A DNA stretch of 64,000 nucleotides from Mesotoga infera (GCF_900157305.1 NZ_LS974202.1:2728001-2792000), one strand, 5' to 3'. Counted from the first letter of the stretch, positions 15,870-25,553 are shown. Notes: a model not told the origin generated them from the letters alone. A program made the numbers and translations.

Positions 15870-17612
15870 TCAAGGTATCGGTCCAGCGATCAACACGTAG
15901 ATAGCCACTCCAAGTCCAGCGAGTCCACTGATAACCGAGAAGATCAACCAGGGTTGCAGCTTCTTCTGCAGCGTCTCCACATCGGACTTGCTTGCCGCAT
16001 CGACCGTCGCTTTGTTTATTTCCGCGACCCTGTCCGAGAGATTGGTTATAACGGGCTGGGTTTCGAGGTCGCTGGTTTTGAGATACCTATCGAGATTGGT
16101 GACGGTTGCATTCAACCTGGACTCGAGTGTATCGGCCCTGGTTTTCAGTGTCTTGATATCGCTCTCATTCTTACCGAGCTGAGTGTTGACGGTATCAAGG
16201 CTAAGAGCGATCTTCGAAAGGTCGGCATCAATCGAAACTTTAAGCAGGTTGTTGGCTTCGTTCATTCTCTTCTCAAGATCGGCAATGTTCGCTTGAGTTG
16301 CCGAAAGATTCATAGCCTGCTGGTCGGTTAGGGCGTTGAACTTGCTGTTCAACGCGGTGAGATCTGTCCTGAGAGATGTTACAAGACTCAACGAATTCTT
16401 CAGTGAAGAGAGATCGTTTTCGTGTAAAGTCACTATCTCGTTGACCGCGTTCACACTTCTCTGCAAATTTCCGATGTCACTCTTGATTATGCCTGTTTCC
16501 GAATTGAAATCGCTTCTCAAAGCCGCGAGACTGTTGGCAAGCGATGCGCTGTCTTCCTTTACCTTCGCCAGTTCGTCAATTCCAGCGTAGAGATTCAGGT
16601 TAGCCTTGAGATCGGTCTTGGTGACAAAGTTCTGAGTATCGCCAACTTTGACGTAATCGGATGCGATCGTGTTTACCCTTGCAGACAGATCGTCGAGTTT
16701 CTTGGTGGCGTCGGCAGGGAGTTTGATATTCGCAATTTGAGTTTCAAGAGAAGTAATGGCGTTTTGCAGATCCCTGATAGAAGAAGTGTTTCCCGACATT
16801 GTATTGATGGTATCTTTTAGAGAGGCTATCTCTATAGCGTTTGTGGATGCCCTGTTCGTCAGAGTACTTATCTTCGCATCGAACTCGTTCACTTCAGTCG
16901 AAAGGGTCTTTACGCTGGTTTCCAGGTTCGATATGGCTCTGTCGTGCGTCGAGAAACTCATTTGAATGGCGCTCAAACTGCTGCTCAGAGTATCAACTCT
17001 TCTAACGGCGTCGTTAACTTTTGTCTCCATAACCGAAAGATTAGCCATGCTGTTTTGCATATTCTGAATGTCTAGGGCGAGAGTATCGATTTTCTTGGTC
17101 GTCAGAGAAAGGTCCTCCACGAATTTCATGACCTGGTTTCTGAGCGAATCGATCGTGCTCTGCGTCACTGTGGTCGCGGTCGTTCCGACGCCCACGGAGT
17201 TCACCCTGCTTTCCAGGGCGGTCAATCTCAGCTGCAAGTCGAGTGTATCGATCAACTTTCCACTGGTATCGGTTAGTGCCAGCTCTAAAGCTTCCAGTCG
17301 CGACCTTAGACCGGCGTCCGATATGCTTGACTGCGGAATCGTTCCCTGTTTAGCGAAATTCAACTCAATATAGTCTATGGTTCTTTGTAGCATTACTGCT
17401 GTCTGATATCTGGTCAGCGGATCGTTACCGTTGAAGTACAGTTTGCCGTCGGCACCCTGAACACCATTCAATATACCGAGGTTAGTCAGATTGATGACTG
17501 CATTGTAAGCCCAGTGATTCTGAGCAACATCAACATAATTGACAGGCGCCGCCACTGAAGAGATTACCAGACCGAAAATAAGCAGTGAGGCAAGCAAAAG
17601 ACTCTTTTTCAA
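15870..17612 (-). CDS. Omp-alpha-like outer-envelope rod protein: SLH domain, coiled coil, C-terminal anchor
   Basis: Surface protein of 580 residues. Residues 1-22 are a signal peptide ending in VAAP. Residues ~23-75 form a single S-layer homology domain (FVDVAQNHWAY-like start as YVDVAQNHWAYNAVINLTNLG, later DPLTRYQTAVML). Residues ~80-550 are almost entirely heptad-patterned coiled coil rich in S, T, N, D, L and V. Residues ~554-577 are a hydrophobic helix that would anchor the C-terminus. This order matches Omp-alpha of Thermotoga maritima, the rod-shaped spacer under the toga. It starts at TTG 17612 behind GGGGAGGTG. Monocistronic, ending at the hairpin downstream. Confidence 0.85.
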   Translation of the reverse strand: MKKSLLLASLLIFGLVISSVAAPVNYVDVAQNHWAYNAVINLTNLGILNGVQGADGKLYFNGNDPLTRYQTAVMLQRTIDYIELNFAKQGTIPQSSISDAGLRSRLEALELALTDTSGKLIDTLDLQLRLTALESRVNSVGVGTTATTVTQSTIDSLRNQVMKFVEDLSLTTKKIDTLALDIQNMQNSMANLSVMETKVNDAVRRVDTLSSSLSAIQMSFSTHDRAISNLETSVKTLSTEVNEFDAKISTLTNRASTNAIEIASLKDTINTMSGNTSSIRDLQNAITSLETQIANIKLPADATKKLDDLSARVNTIASDYVKVGDTQNFVTKTDLKANLNLYAGIDELAKVKEDSASLANSLAALRSDFNSETGIIKSDIGNLQRSVNAVNEIVTLHENDLSSLKNSLSLVTSLRTDLTALNSKFNALTDQQAMNLSATQANIADLEKRMNEANNLLKVSIDADLSKIALSLDTVNTQLGKNESDIKTLKTRADTLESRLNATVTNLDRYLKTSDLETQPVITNLSDRVAEINKATVDAASKSDVETLQKKLQPWLIFSVISGLAGLGVAIYVLIAGPIP

Positions 17613-17718
17613 TTTCTACACCTCCCCGAAGGAAATATTCGAATTGATTCTACCACAAATCATTATTCCATCCTATAAACTCCCGTGGTAATATTTATGA
17701 ATGGGGGAGGTGTTGTAC

Positions 17719-19491
17719 TTGAAGAAAAGGACTCATACTTGCGGCGAATTGAGAATATCGGACGCTGGAAAAATTGTAATTCTGAACGGCTGGGTAGATC
17801 GAATAAGGGATCTCGGGGGAATAAAATTCGTTCTTTTGCGCGATAGGTATGGTTTTACTCAGGTAGTTTTCGATCCACAGAACGAAGCTCTCTATTCTAT
17901 GGCGCTGAAACTCGGCAACGAGTTCTGTGTTTCCGTAACGGGTACCGTAAGAGAGCGTCCCGGCGATGCGCGAAACTCAGGAATGTCAACCGGAGATATA
18001 GAAATCGCCGCCGACGAACTGGAAATTCTCTCCGAATCTGCAATACCGCCAATATATATAAATATAGACGAAGAATCTTCCGAGGAGATGCATCTGAGAT
18101 ACAGGTACCTCGATCTCAGACGCCCCGCGATGCAAAACAATATAGTAACCAGGCACAGGTTCGTTCAGGCCACCAGGTCATACCTTAACAGAAATGGTTT
18201 TATAGATGTAGAGACTCCCGTGCTGGGAAAATCCACGCCGGAAGGTGCGAGAGACTTTCTCGTTCCTTCGAGATTGAAGCCCGGTAAATTTTATGCGCTT
18301 CCCCAATCTCCACAAATCTTCAAACAACTGCTCATGGTGGCGGGATTCGATAAATACTACCAGATAGCCAAGTGCTTCAGAGACGAGGACTTCAGAGCCG
18401 ATAGGCAGCCTGAATTCACTCAGATAGATATAGAGATGTCCTTCGCGACAGAGGAGGACGTCTTCTCAATTACGGAAGGATTAATGAAACACGCTTTCAA
18501 GGAGGCCGTCGGCGTAGATCTTGAAACACCTTTCAAGAGATTTACCTATAGAGAGGTAATGGACCTCTATGGGAGTGATAAGCCCGACACGAGATACGAA
18601 ATGGAGATAAGAGATCTCTCCGCCCAGTTCGATGGAACTTCCTTTTCACCCATAAGCGACGCGCTGGGTCAGGGAATGAAGGTCAAAGGTTTCATGATCA
18701 GAGGACTGGCTGGGAAGTTTTCTAGAAAGAGACTTGACGATTTCACTCAACAATCCAAGGAGTTGGGACTCGGAGGATTGATGTGGATCAAAGTCGAGAG
18801 CGACTCAATCAAGTCTTCTATAATCAAACACTGTCAGAGAGAAGTTGAGAAGGTAGTCGAATTCTTCGGCGCTGAAGTGGGAGATTTGGTACTCCTCAGC
18901 GTTGGTGAAAGCCTGTCGCTTTCCAGGGCTCTCGGTCAACTGAGAATCAGAATAACGAAAGAGGAAAACCTCAGGGCCGAAGGCTTCGATTTTCTTTGGG
19001 TAACGGAATTTCCCATGTTCTCCTTCAACAAGGAAGAGGGAAGGATTGAAGCCGAGCACCATCCCTTCACCATGCCGGATCTAGACGATCTGGAGAAATT
19101 TGGTGACACGCAGCCTCTGAAAGTCAGATCAAAAGCCTATGACCTGGTTTTGAACGGTTACGAAATCGCCAGCGGTTCGGTCAGAATCCACCGTCAGGAT
19201 ATACAGAGCAGGGTTTTCGATCTCATAGGTCTCTCAAGAGAAGAGGCTATGGAGAAATTTGGCTATCTTCTGGAGGCCTTTCAGTACGGTCCTCCACCAC
19301 ATGCCGGGATTGCGCCGGGACTGGACAGGATAGTCGCGATAATAGTTGGGGCTCCATCTATCAGAGATGTTATAGCCTTTCCAAAGGTTGCCAGTGGAGC
19401 CGATCTTATGACTTCAGCCCCTTCAGAAGTCTCTCAAAAACAACTGGACCTACTGAAACTACAGTTGAAAGATTCGGGCGATCGGGAGTGA
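17719..19491 (+). CDS. aspS: Aspartyl-tRNA synthetase
   Basis: Class IIb synthetase of bacterial AspRS size (about 590 residues). Features: N-terminal OB-fold beginning THTCGELR, motif 2 FRDEDFRADRQPEFTQID, a GAD insertion domain in the middle, and C-terminal motif 3 GIAPGLDRIVAII. A frame-open ATG at 17701 exists but would leave no ribosome site; GGGGGAGGTG at 17703-17712 places the start at TTG 17719, six bases on. AsnRS is also encoded, so Asp-tRNA-Asn transamidation need not be the route, though dual specificity cannot be judged here. Its stop overlaps the next gene (GTGA). Confidence 0.96.
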   Translation: MKKRTHTCGELRISDAGKIVILNGWVDRIRDLGGIKFVLLRDRYGFTQVVFDPQNEALYSMALKLGNEFCVSVTGTVRERPGDARNSGMSTGDIEIAADELEILSESAIPPIYINIDEESSEEMHLRYRYLDLRRPAMQNNIVTRHRFVQATRSYLNRNGFIDVETPVLGKSTPEGARDFLVPSRLKPGKFYALPQSPQIFKQLLMVAGFDKYYQIAKCFRDEDFRADRQPEFTQIDIEMSFATEEDVFSITEGLMKHAFKEAVGVDLETPFKRFTYREVMDLYGSDKPDTRYEMEIRDLSAQFDGTSFSPISDALGQGMKVKGFMIRGLAGKFSRKRLDDFTQQSKELGLGGLMWIKVESDSIKSSIIKHCQREVEKVVEFFGAEVGDLVLLSVGESLSLSRALGQLRIRITKEENLRAEGFDFLWVTEFPMFSFNKEEGRIEAEHHPFTMPDLDDLEKFGDTQPLKVRSKAYDLVLNGYEIASGSVRIHRQDIQSRVFDLIGLSREEAMEKFGYLLEAFQYGPPPHAGIAPGLDRIVAIIVGAPSIRDVIAFPKVASGADLMTSAPSEVSQKQLDLLKLQLKDSGDRE

Positions 19492-21011
19492 GGATCGCTA
19501 TCGACGGACCTGCCGGTTCCGGGAAGTCCACCGTAGCGAAACTCGTGGCGCTTGATTTGAACTTCGTCTATATTGACACAGGAGCGATGTACAGGGCTTT
19601 GGCCCTCAAAGCTCACAGGCTCAAAATAGAGTTTTCCGATGAAAGCTCCATGGTTGAAATGATGAATCACACTTACTTCTCCCTTTCGGAGAATGGTATA
19701 ACTCTTGATGGCAGACCTCTTGGAGAAGAAATAAGGACGAGCGAAGTTTCGATGCTATCATCCGATATAGCCCGGTACCCTTACGTTAGGACTTATCTGA
19801 CCGAGCAACAGAGAAACCTATCGAGACAGGGAAACGTGGTTATGGAAGGCAGAGACATCGGTACTGTGGTTCTTCCCGACGCCGAACTGAAAATCTTCCT
19901 GACAGCCTCTATCGAGGAAAGAGCGAGGAGGAGATACGCAGAACACTTGTCCTCGTTAAAGGAGATCGATTATGAATCGGTTCTCCAGGAAATGAAGGTC
20001 AGAGACTTCAACGACTCCTCCAGGAAAATTGCTCCCTTAAAACCTGCAAAAGATGCTATTCTTCTCGACACGACCGGTTTGAGTATCTCCGAAGTCGTGC
20101 AAAAAGTGGTGGCTATGGCGAAAAAAAGACAGAGAGTACTGCTCTCGAAGTCCGTGGGATTCTGTTACGGCGTAGACCGGGCCGTGAATGAAGCTATAAA
20201 GATTCTTAAAAGCGGAAAAAGCGTTTTCGCGACCGGCGAGATCGTACACAACGAAGACGTCATGAAAAAATTGAAAGGCCTCGGCCTGGAAATAATCGAA
20301 GATATATCCAGCTACGATAGTGTAGATGGTATAGCCATTATAAGGGCGCATGGAATCGACCCGGAATCGGAGAAGAGATTGCGCGAGGTTTTTACCGAGG
20401 TGATAGACCTTACATGTCCTATAGTGTACAATGTATTTAGCCTTGCGGTTGATCTACAAGCCCGGGGAAGTTTCGTTGTTGTTTTTGGTAAGAGAAATCA
20501 TCCGGAGGTAACCGCTCTTTCGGGAAGACTAGAACGGTATCTCATAGTGGAGCCGGGAGAGAATTACAGTTCCGTCGTCGATAGCCTGAAAGCGATCGAA
20601 CATGTTACGGTCATCTCCCAGACTACTATGAATACCGACGATTTCAAGGACTTCTCCTCTTTCCTCGAAGAAAATCTTGGAGGTCGTGTCGAAATACACA
20701 ACACGATCTGCAGAGTTACCGTAGAGCGCGAATCGGAAGCCAAAAGACTGGCCCGCGAGGCAGATACGGTTATTGTAGTTGGCGGAAAAAACAGCTCCAA
20801 CACCAGAAAGCTTCTAGATATAATAAGAAGACTGGGAAAGAGAGCTATACACGTTCAAACTACCGGAGATCTTCCCCATGAAGAGATGGGGAAAATCGGT
20901 GTGATAAGCGGAACTTCTACACCGTACGATCAGATCCAGAAGATACTGGATTACATAGACAATAAGAGGGAGGTAACCGACAATGGAAGAGAAACTGGAC
21001 CGGCAAGATGA
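19488..21011 (+). CDS. Cytidylate kinase / 4-hydroxy-3-methylbut-2-enyl diphosphate reductase fusion (Cmk-IspH)
   Basis: One 507-residue chain with two complete enzymes. Residues 1-~212 are cytidylate kinase: GPAGSGKST P-loop, YIDTGAMYRA, GRDIGTVVLPDAELKIFLTA and the lid RARRRY. Residues ~220-495 are IspH (LytB), the last enzyme of the MEP isoprenoid pathway. Its Fe-S cysteines are visible in GFCYGVDRA, LTCP and NTICRVT, with IRAHG, the HPEV segment and SQTTM. Bacteria often keep cmk, ispH and rpsA adjacent; here the first two are joined without a stop. GTG start overlaps the aspS stop; the end overlaps the S1 protein by 29 bases. Confidence 0.93.
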   Translation: MRIAIDGPAGSGKSTVAKLVALDLNFVYIDTGAMYRALALKAHRLKIEFSDESSMVEMMNHTYFSLSENGITLDGRPLGEEIRTSEVSMLSSDIARYPYVRTYLTEQQRNLSRQGNVVMEGRDIGTVVLPDAELKIFLTASIEERARRRYAEHLSSLKEIDYESVLQEMKVRDFNDSSRKIAPLKPAKDAILLDTTGLSISEVVQKVVAMAKKRQRVLLSKSVGFCYGVDRAVNEAIKILKSGKSVFATGEIVHNEDVMKKLKGLGLEIIEDISSYDSVDGIAIIRAHGIDPESEKRLREVFTEVIDLTCPIVYNVFSLAVDLQARGSFVVVFGKRNHPEVTALSGRLERYLIVEPGENYSSVVDSLKAIEHVTVISQTTMNTDDFKDFSSFLEENLGGRVEIHNTICRVTVERESEAKRLAREADTVIVVGGKNSSNTRKLLDIIRRLGKRAIHVQTTGDLPHEEMGKIGVISGTSTPYDQIQKILDYIDNKREVTDNGRETGPAR

Positions 21012-22698
21012 AAACCTGAGTATGGAGGAGATTTTCGAACAGATGGATGTCTCCTCTGCTAGGAAGGGCAGTAGAAAGGAAGCTGAGGTTTTCTCAATTC
21101 AGCCCGATGGCCTGATGGTCATCATGGAAGGCAAGCTAGATGGTTTTGTTCCACTGGATCAACTGGTAAACGACCTGAACGAATACAGTGTTGGTGATAA
21201 GATAGAGGTCATGGTCATAAAGACCAACGAAGAAGAGGGAAGAAGCACTGTATCTGAAAAAAGGGTCCACGCGAGACAGGCACTCAGTAGAGTGGAAAAG
21301 GCTTTCAGGGAAGGAACCCCAATAGAAGGCAGAGTAGTTTCCGAGACTAACGCCGGCTACAATATAAGACTTCTGAGAACGGTTCCAGCATTCCTTCCGG
21401 GTTCCGAGTCGGGGATAAGAAAGGGCGAAAGCGCTCCGGAAGGCAATTTGAAATTCAAGGTGCTCAGATTCAAGAGACAGAGAAACGGTATAAATGTCGT
21501 CGTTTCGCTTAAGGCTTTCCAGGACGAAGCCATCAAAGATTATTTCGAGAAGCTGGAAGTCGATCAGGTCGTGGAAGGAACTGTGGAATCTATAAAGAAC
21601 TTCGGGGCCTTCGTGAGACTCAACGACAACGTAACCGCTCTGATTCCGGCATCGGAAATGAGCTGGGACCCGGGAGTAAGAATAAGTGATCTCTTGAAGA
21701 TCGGCAGCACTGTGAAGGCCAAGATCATCGGGATCGATGAAAATGAAAAGAAGATCTCTCTGAGTCTCAAGCAGATGAGCGAGGATCCTTGGGCAACTCT
21801 TGAGGATAGATATCCGGTGGGTTCGACCGCTGTTGGCATAGTGAAGAACATAACACCCTTCGGTTTCTTCGTTTCGCTTGAACCGGGCGTGGAAGGTTTG
21901 GTACATATTTCAGAGGTATTCTGGGGAAATATAAAGAAAGATCTCAAGAGCGTCGTTGAAGTCGGAGACGAAGTGAAAGTCAATATCAAAGAAATAAACG
22001 TTGAGAAAAGGACTCTTTCTCTTTCTTACAGGGAAGCCATGGGCGATCCCTGGGAAAACATCGGCCAAAAGTACAGCGAAGGCGACATCGTGAAAGCGAA
22101 GACAGCCAAGGTCCTTCCCACGGGAGTAATCCTTGAGCTTGAAGAGTATGTATCGGGATTCGTTCCAGTATCTGAGGTATCGTGGAACTTCGTGGACAGG
22201 ATAGAAGATGTGGTCAGAGAGGGTGACGAGACAGAGGTTAAGATACTCTCCATAGACAGTGTAAACAGAAGAATGAGATTGAGCATCAAGCAGGCTACGG
22301 CCGACCCATGGGAAAGAGTTTCACGCGAACTATCAGTAGGGGACTACATATCCGGTACGGTGACAAGACTGACGAAGTCCGGGGCCATAGTGATGGTGGA
22401 CTCCTATGGCGTAGAAGCCTTTCTCCCTGTTTCTCAGGTTTCCATCGAAAGAGTGGAGAATATCGAAGACGCTGTAAGCATCGGAAATCACGATCAGTAT
22501 AAGATAATAAGATTGGTGTATGACCCCGATAACGATACCAGAAACATGGTTGTATCTATAAGACAGTTGATAAAGGACAAAGAAGCGGCCGAATCCGAAG
22601 AAGTGATGAAGGACCTCAACGGCAACGGCATGACGATCTCCAGCAATCTGGGCGAAATGATAAAGAATCAGCTCAAAGAAGAGGGAGAAAACCTCTAG
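20983..22698 (+). CDS. rpsA: Ribosomal protein S1-like protein with six S1 domains
   Basis: A 571-residue RNA-binding protein built of six S1 (OB-fold) domains, roughly at residues 30-90, 110-180, 195-270, 283-355, 368-440 and 453-525. Domains 3 and 4 are the most canonical (GTVESIKNFGAFVRL; GIVKNITPFGFFVSLEPGVEGLVH). Domains 1, 2 and 6 are more diverged. Six domains is the count of Gram-negative S1, which helps mRNA bind the 30S subunit; many Gram-positive homologues have four. ATG 20983 has AGGGAGGT upstream although it lies inside the ispH end. The last base of its TAG stop is the first base of the der GTG start. Confidence 0.9.
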   Translation: MEEKLDRQDENLSMEEIFEQMDVSSARKGSRKEAEVFSIQPDGLMVIMEGKLDGFVPLDQLVNDLNEYSVGDKIEVMVIKTNEEEGRSTVSEKRVHARQALSRVEKAFREGTPIEGRVVSETNAGYNIRLLRTVPAFLPGSESGIRKGESAPEGNLKFKVLRFKRQRNGINVVVSLKAFQDEAIKDYFEKLEVDQVVEGTVESIKNFGAFVRLNDNVTALIPASEMSWDPGVRISDLLKIGSTVKAKIIGIDENEKKISLSLKQMSEDPWATLEDRYPVGSTAVGIVKNITPFGFFVSLEPGVEGLVHISEVFWGNIKKDLKSVVEVGDEVKVNIKEINVEKRTLSLSYREAMGDPWENIGQKYSEGDIVKAKTAKVLPTGVILELEEYVSGFVPVSEVSWNFVDRIEDVVREGDETEVKILSIDSVNRRMRLSIKQATADPWERVSRELSVGDYISGTVTRLTKSGAIVMVDSYGVEAFLPVSQVSIERVENIEDAVSIGNHDQYKIIRLVYDPDNDTRNMVVSIRQLIKDKEAAESEEVMKDLNGNGMTISSNLGEMIKNQLKEEGENL

Positions 22699-24020
22699 TG
22701 GCAACTGTCCTTATCATAGGACGTCCGAACGTTGGAAAGTCCACGCTATTCAACAGACTCGTTGGAGGAAGAAAGGCCATAGTGGACGATATTCCGGGTG
22801 TAACGCGTGATTTCACGGTAGGCAGGGTAAACTGGCAGCAAAAGACCTTCCAGCTGGTAGATACTTGCGGGTTGTTCGAAAATCCCGAAAATATAGTTGA
22901 AGAAAAGATGAAAGAGGTCACTCTCGAGCTGCTCGGAGAGGGTGACCTCTTGATTTTTCTGGTTGACGGTCGTCAGGGAGTTACAAGCGCAGATATCGAA
23001 CTCTCGGACTATCTCAGAAGGCAGAAAAAAGAGATTGTGTTCGTCGCCAACAAAGTTGAGAGTGAAGGAGCTTTTTACACGGCCGCCAACGATATCTACG
23101 CCCTGGGTTTCGGTGATCCGATAAAGATCTCTGCTGCGCATGGCCTGAACATCGACGGACTCATCGACGAGATATTCGAGAGACTCGAAAAACTTGGTCA
23201 TTCAGTTCACATTGAAGAAGAGGAACAGAGCTCTCTGAGAGTGGCTATCGTAGGCAGACCTAATGCGGGAAAGTCGTCCATCTTCAACTGGATAGTTGGA
23301 AGCCCCCGGAGCCTGGTAACGGAGGTAGCCGGTACGACCAGGGACACTGTTGATGAAACGCTCACTATAGATGGAAAAGCAATGACCTTTATAGATACCG
23401 CCGGCATCAGGAAGAAATCGAAAGTGAAAGTCATGAACGTCGAGTACTACAGCGTAATGAGGGCAATAGATGCTATCGAAAGATCCGATGTGATCATAAT
23501 GGTTATCGACTCTACCGAAGGAGTAGGCAACCAGGATCAAAGGATCGCGGGACTAGCCGAGAAGAACGGAAAAGCCACCATAGTAGTCTTCAACAAGAGC
23601 GATCTCATTGACGAAAGAAGGAGAAAAGCGCTTCTACGAACGGTAAAGCAAGATCTCTATTTTATCGACTACAGCCCCGTGATATTTACCTCGGCCACAA
23701 GCGGTAAGGGGATGGATCTGCTTATAGACAGCATAAAACTCGTAAGCGAAAAGATCGATCTCCGTATTCCTACTCCGCTTCTTAACACGCTGCTTTCCAG
23801 GTACTCCGAAACCACCCCGCCACCTGGTAAAGGAAAGAAGAGGGGAAAGATATATTACGGTTCACACATATCTGGCAGACCACCGCTGATAATGCTGAAC
23901 GTCAACGACCCTGACCTTTTCACTGAGACTTACCTCAGAGGGATAAGAAACACGATCAGGCAGAACTTCGATAGATACGAAGGTACCCCTGTATTCCTCA
24001 AACTAAGGAGGAAGAGATGA
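22698..24020 (+). CDS. der: Ribosome assembly GTPase Der (EngA)
   Basis: Double-GTPase protein for 50S subunit maturation, 440 residues. Two G domains are seen: GRPNVGKSTLFN with DTCG and NKVE, then GRPNAGKSSIFN with DTAGIRKKSKV and NKSD. A C-terminal KH-like domain ends with the PPLIMLNVNDPD stretch and FDRYEGTPV. The GTG start shares one base with the upstream stop codon, and its own stop overlaps the plsY start (ATGA), so translation is coupled in both directions. Secure. Confidence 0.97.
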   Translation: MATVLIIGRPNVGKSTLFNRLVGGRKAIVDDIPGVTRDFTVGRVNWQQKTFQLVDTCGLFENPENIVEEKMKEVTLELLGEGDLLIFLVDGRQGVTSADIELSDYLRRQKKEIVFVANKVESEGAFYTAANDIYALGFGDPIKISAAHGLNIDGLIDEIFERLEKLGHSVHIEEEEQSSLRVAIVGRPNAGKSSIFNWIVGSPRSLVTEVAGTTRDTVDETLTIDGKAMTFIDTAGIRKKSKVKVMNVEYYSVMRAIDAIERSDVIIMVIDSTEGVGNQDQRIAGLAEKNGKATIVVFNKSDLIDERRRKALLRTVKQDLYFIDYSPVIFTSATSGKGMDLLIDSIKLVSEKIDLRIPTPLLNTLLSRYSETTPPPGKGKKRGKIYYGSHISGRPPLIMLNVNDPDLFTETYLRGIRNTIRQNFDRYEGTPVFLKLRRKR

Positions 24021-24631
24021 GATACCTTATTTTCGCCGTAATCGGCTACTTCATGGGTTCTGTACCCTTCAGCTTTCTCGTTCCCCTGTTCTTTGGCGTG
24101 AATATAACGAAAGTTGGCAGCGGTAACGTGGGAGGAACTAACGTTTTACGCAACATGGGAGGCTGGCTCGGAGCGGCCGCCATGGTCATGGACGGTGTAA
24201 AGGCCTTCTTACCGATAATAATAGCCAGGAGTATTTTTGGCATATCTATGACCGAAGGTATGATGATAGGATTCTTCGCGGCCATCGGTCACAGTTACTC
24301 GATCTTCCTGAAATTCCGTGGCGGCAAGGCCGTCGCCTGTACAGTTGGAACGCTCTCTGCTTTGATTCCCTGGTATGTAGCCGTCTTTTTCGGAATCTGG
24401 CTGCCGATAGTCCTGATAACGCAGTTCGTTTCACTCGGATCCGTCCTGGCCTTGCTCCTGCTTTCGATAATCCTCTTCTTCACCCAGGGAACGGGCGTAG
24501 GCTTATGGATGCTTGCCTTCTTTGTACTTGCGCTTTTCAGACATAGAAAAAACGTCAGGGCTCTGATCGAAGGTAAAGAGAGAAAGACCGACCTGATAGC
24601 CGCGTTCAAGAAAAAAAGAGACAGACAGTGA
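24017..24631 (+). CDS. plsY: Acyl-phosphate:glycerol-3-phosphate acyltransferase PlsY
   Basis: Integral membrane enzyme making lysophosphatidic acid from acyl-phosphate and glycerol-3-phosphate. The three cytoplasmic motifs of the family are present: GSVPFSFL near the N-terminus, GSGNVGGTNVLRNMG, and GHSYSIFLKFRGGKAVAC. About six to seven hydrophobic helices fill the 204 residues. Last gene of the aspS-cmk/ispH-rpsA-der-plsY run; convergent with the gene at 24659, only 27 bases away, with no clear terminator between. Confidence 0.95.
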   Translation: MRYLIFAVIGYFMGSVPFSFLVPLFFGVNITKVGSGNVGGTNVLRNMGGWLGAAAMVMDGVKAFLPIIIARSIFGISMTEGMMIGFFAAIGHSYSIFLKFRGGKAVACTVGTLSALIPWYVAVFFGIWLPIVLITQFVSLGSVLALLLLSIILFFTQGTGVGLWMLAFFVLALFRHRKNVRALIEGKERKTDLIAAFKKKRDRQ

Positions 24632-24658
24632 TATCCTCTCCTACTCCGTTGTCATCTT

Positions 24659-25408
24659 TCAGTATGGAAAGACTTTTCTGCCGTTGGGGGGCAGCGGCAC
24701 CGGAACGGTCTTGGCCTTGCTTATCTTTGCGAAATTTGAAAGAAGTTTCCAGCCTGGAGGGTTCGATAGAAATTCTTCGGAAGTTTCTGGATGAAACTGT
24801 ACTCCGTAAATCGTTTTGCTTTCGTGCTTAATCATCTGTATAGGAGTGGTACTGCTGCTGGCCATCAACCTGAATCCCTCGGGGAGCTTCGCCACAGCGT
24901 ATGCATGATTCTCCCAAACTAGCAGTGTATCAGACAACCCTTCGAGAATCTGATCGTTTAGCAGGATTTTAACGTTGTTCCAGCGCCGTTCTTCACTGTA
25001 GTACATGACCGATCCGTACACTCGTGACACTATCTGGTGGCCTAGACAGATGCCCAGTATCGGGACTTCACCGCGTAGAATTATTTCACCGCCTTGGTAT
25101 ATTTTGTTGTTCCAGTCTATGTAGTTCCTCATTGAATCTCCGCCGGCTATGATTATGCCTGAGTAATCCTTTTCGTCTCCGGGAAGTTCGTCTTTGAATA
25201 TCTTGAATATCCTGTACACGATACCCTGCTCAGCCAGAGACCTCTCAATCGGCGAAAGAGCCAAATCGTAGGCCGGGTCGTTTAGAAACAAAGCAATGGG
25301 TTTTCCGGAAACTTCCGCAGCAAACAATCGGAAAACCGTAAAAAATAAGATTGAAACCACCAAAAGCATTTTGAGTACGTTGAACTGGCGATAAATTTCT
25401 TTTGACAT
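24659..25408 (-). CDS. Exported or membrane-anchored class I glutamine amidotransferase-like protein
   Basis: Triad glutamine-amidotransferase fold: nucleophile motif GICLGHQ, substrate loop IIIAGGD, and the C-terminal His-Glu pair as FHPETSEEF. It resembles GuaA/PabA-type GATase domains. Unusually, residues ~14-31 of the ATG 25408 product form a hydrophobic segment ending in FRLFAAEVSG, which looks like a signal peptide or membrane anchor. No synthase domain or partner gene is nearby. It may therefore be an exported gamma-glutamyl hydrolase- or peptidase-like enzyme instead of an ammonia donor; this is inference. An open frame continues to a GTG at 25426; ATG 25408 fits better with the ribosome site. 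The gene is single and faces plsY. Confidence 0.72.
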   Translation of the reverse strand: MSKEIYRQFNVLKMLLVVSILFFTVFRLFAAEVSGKPIALFLNDPAYDLALSPIERSLAEQGIVYRIFKIFKDELPGDEKDYSGIIIAGGDSMRNYIDWNNKIYQGGEIILRGEVPILGICLGHQIVSRVYGSVMYYSEERRWNNVKILLNDQILEGLSDTLLVWENHAYAVAKLPEGFRLMASSSTTPIQMIKHESKTIYGVQFHPETSEEFLSNPPGWKLLSNFAKISKAKTVPVPLPPNGRKVFPY

Positions 25409-25414
25409 TATCTC

Positions 25415-25443
25415 TTGACACCTCACACAGCGGATGATAAACT
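25415..25443 (+). promoter_or_regulatory. Promoter for tRNA-Leu
   Basis: Consensus -35 TTGACA (25415-25420), 17-base spacer, -10 TAAACT (25438-25443). The predicted start is ~7 bases before the tRNA. The box overlaps the upstream region of the divergent amidotransferase-like gene. Confidence 0.75.
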
Positions 25444-25456
25444 AATTTAGTGCAGT

Positions 25457-25543
25457 GCCGGGGTGGTGAAATTGGCAGACACGCATGATTCAGGTTCATG
25501 TGGGCATACGCCTGTGCGGGTTCAAGTCCCGCCCCCGGCACCA
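25457..25543 (+). tRNA. tRNA-Leu (anticodon CAG)
   Basis: A 7-bp acceptor stem GCCGGGG/CCCCGGC, D arm, anticodon stem CATGA/TCATG enclosing loop TTCAGGT (anticodon CAG), a long class II variable arm as expected for leucine, T arm with GGTTCAAGTCC, discriminator A and an encoded CCA end. Confidence 0.96.
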
Positions 25544-25553
25544 TAATGTTAGC

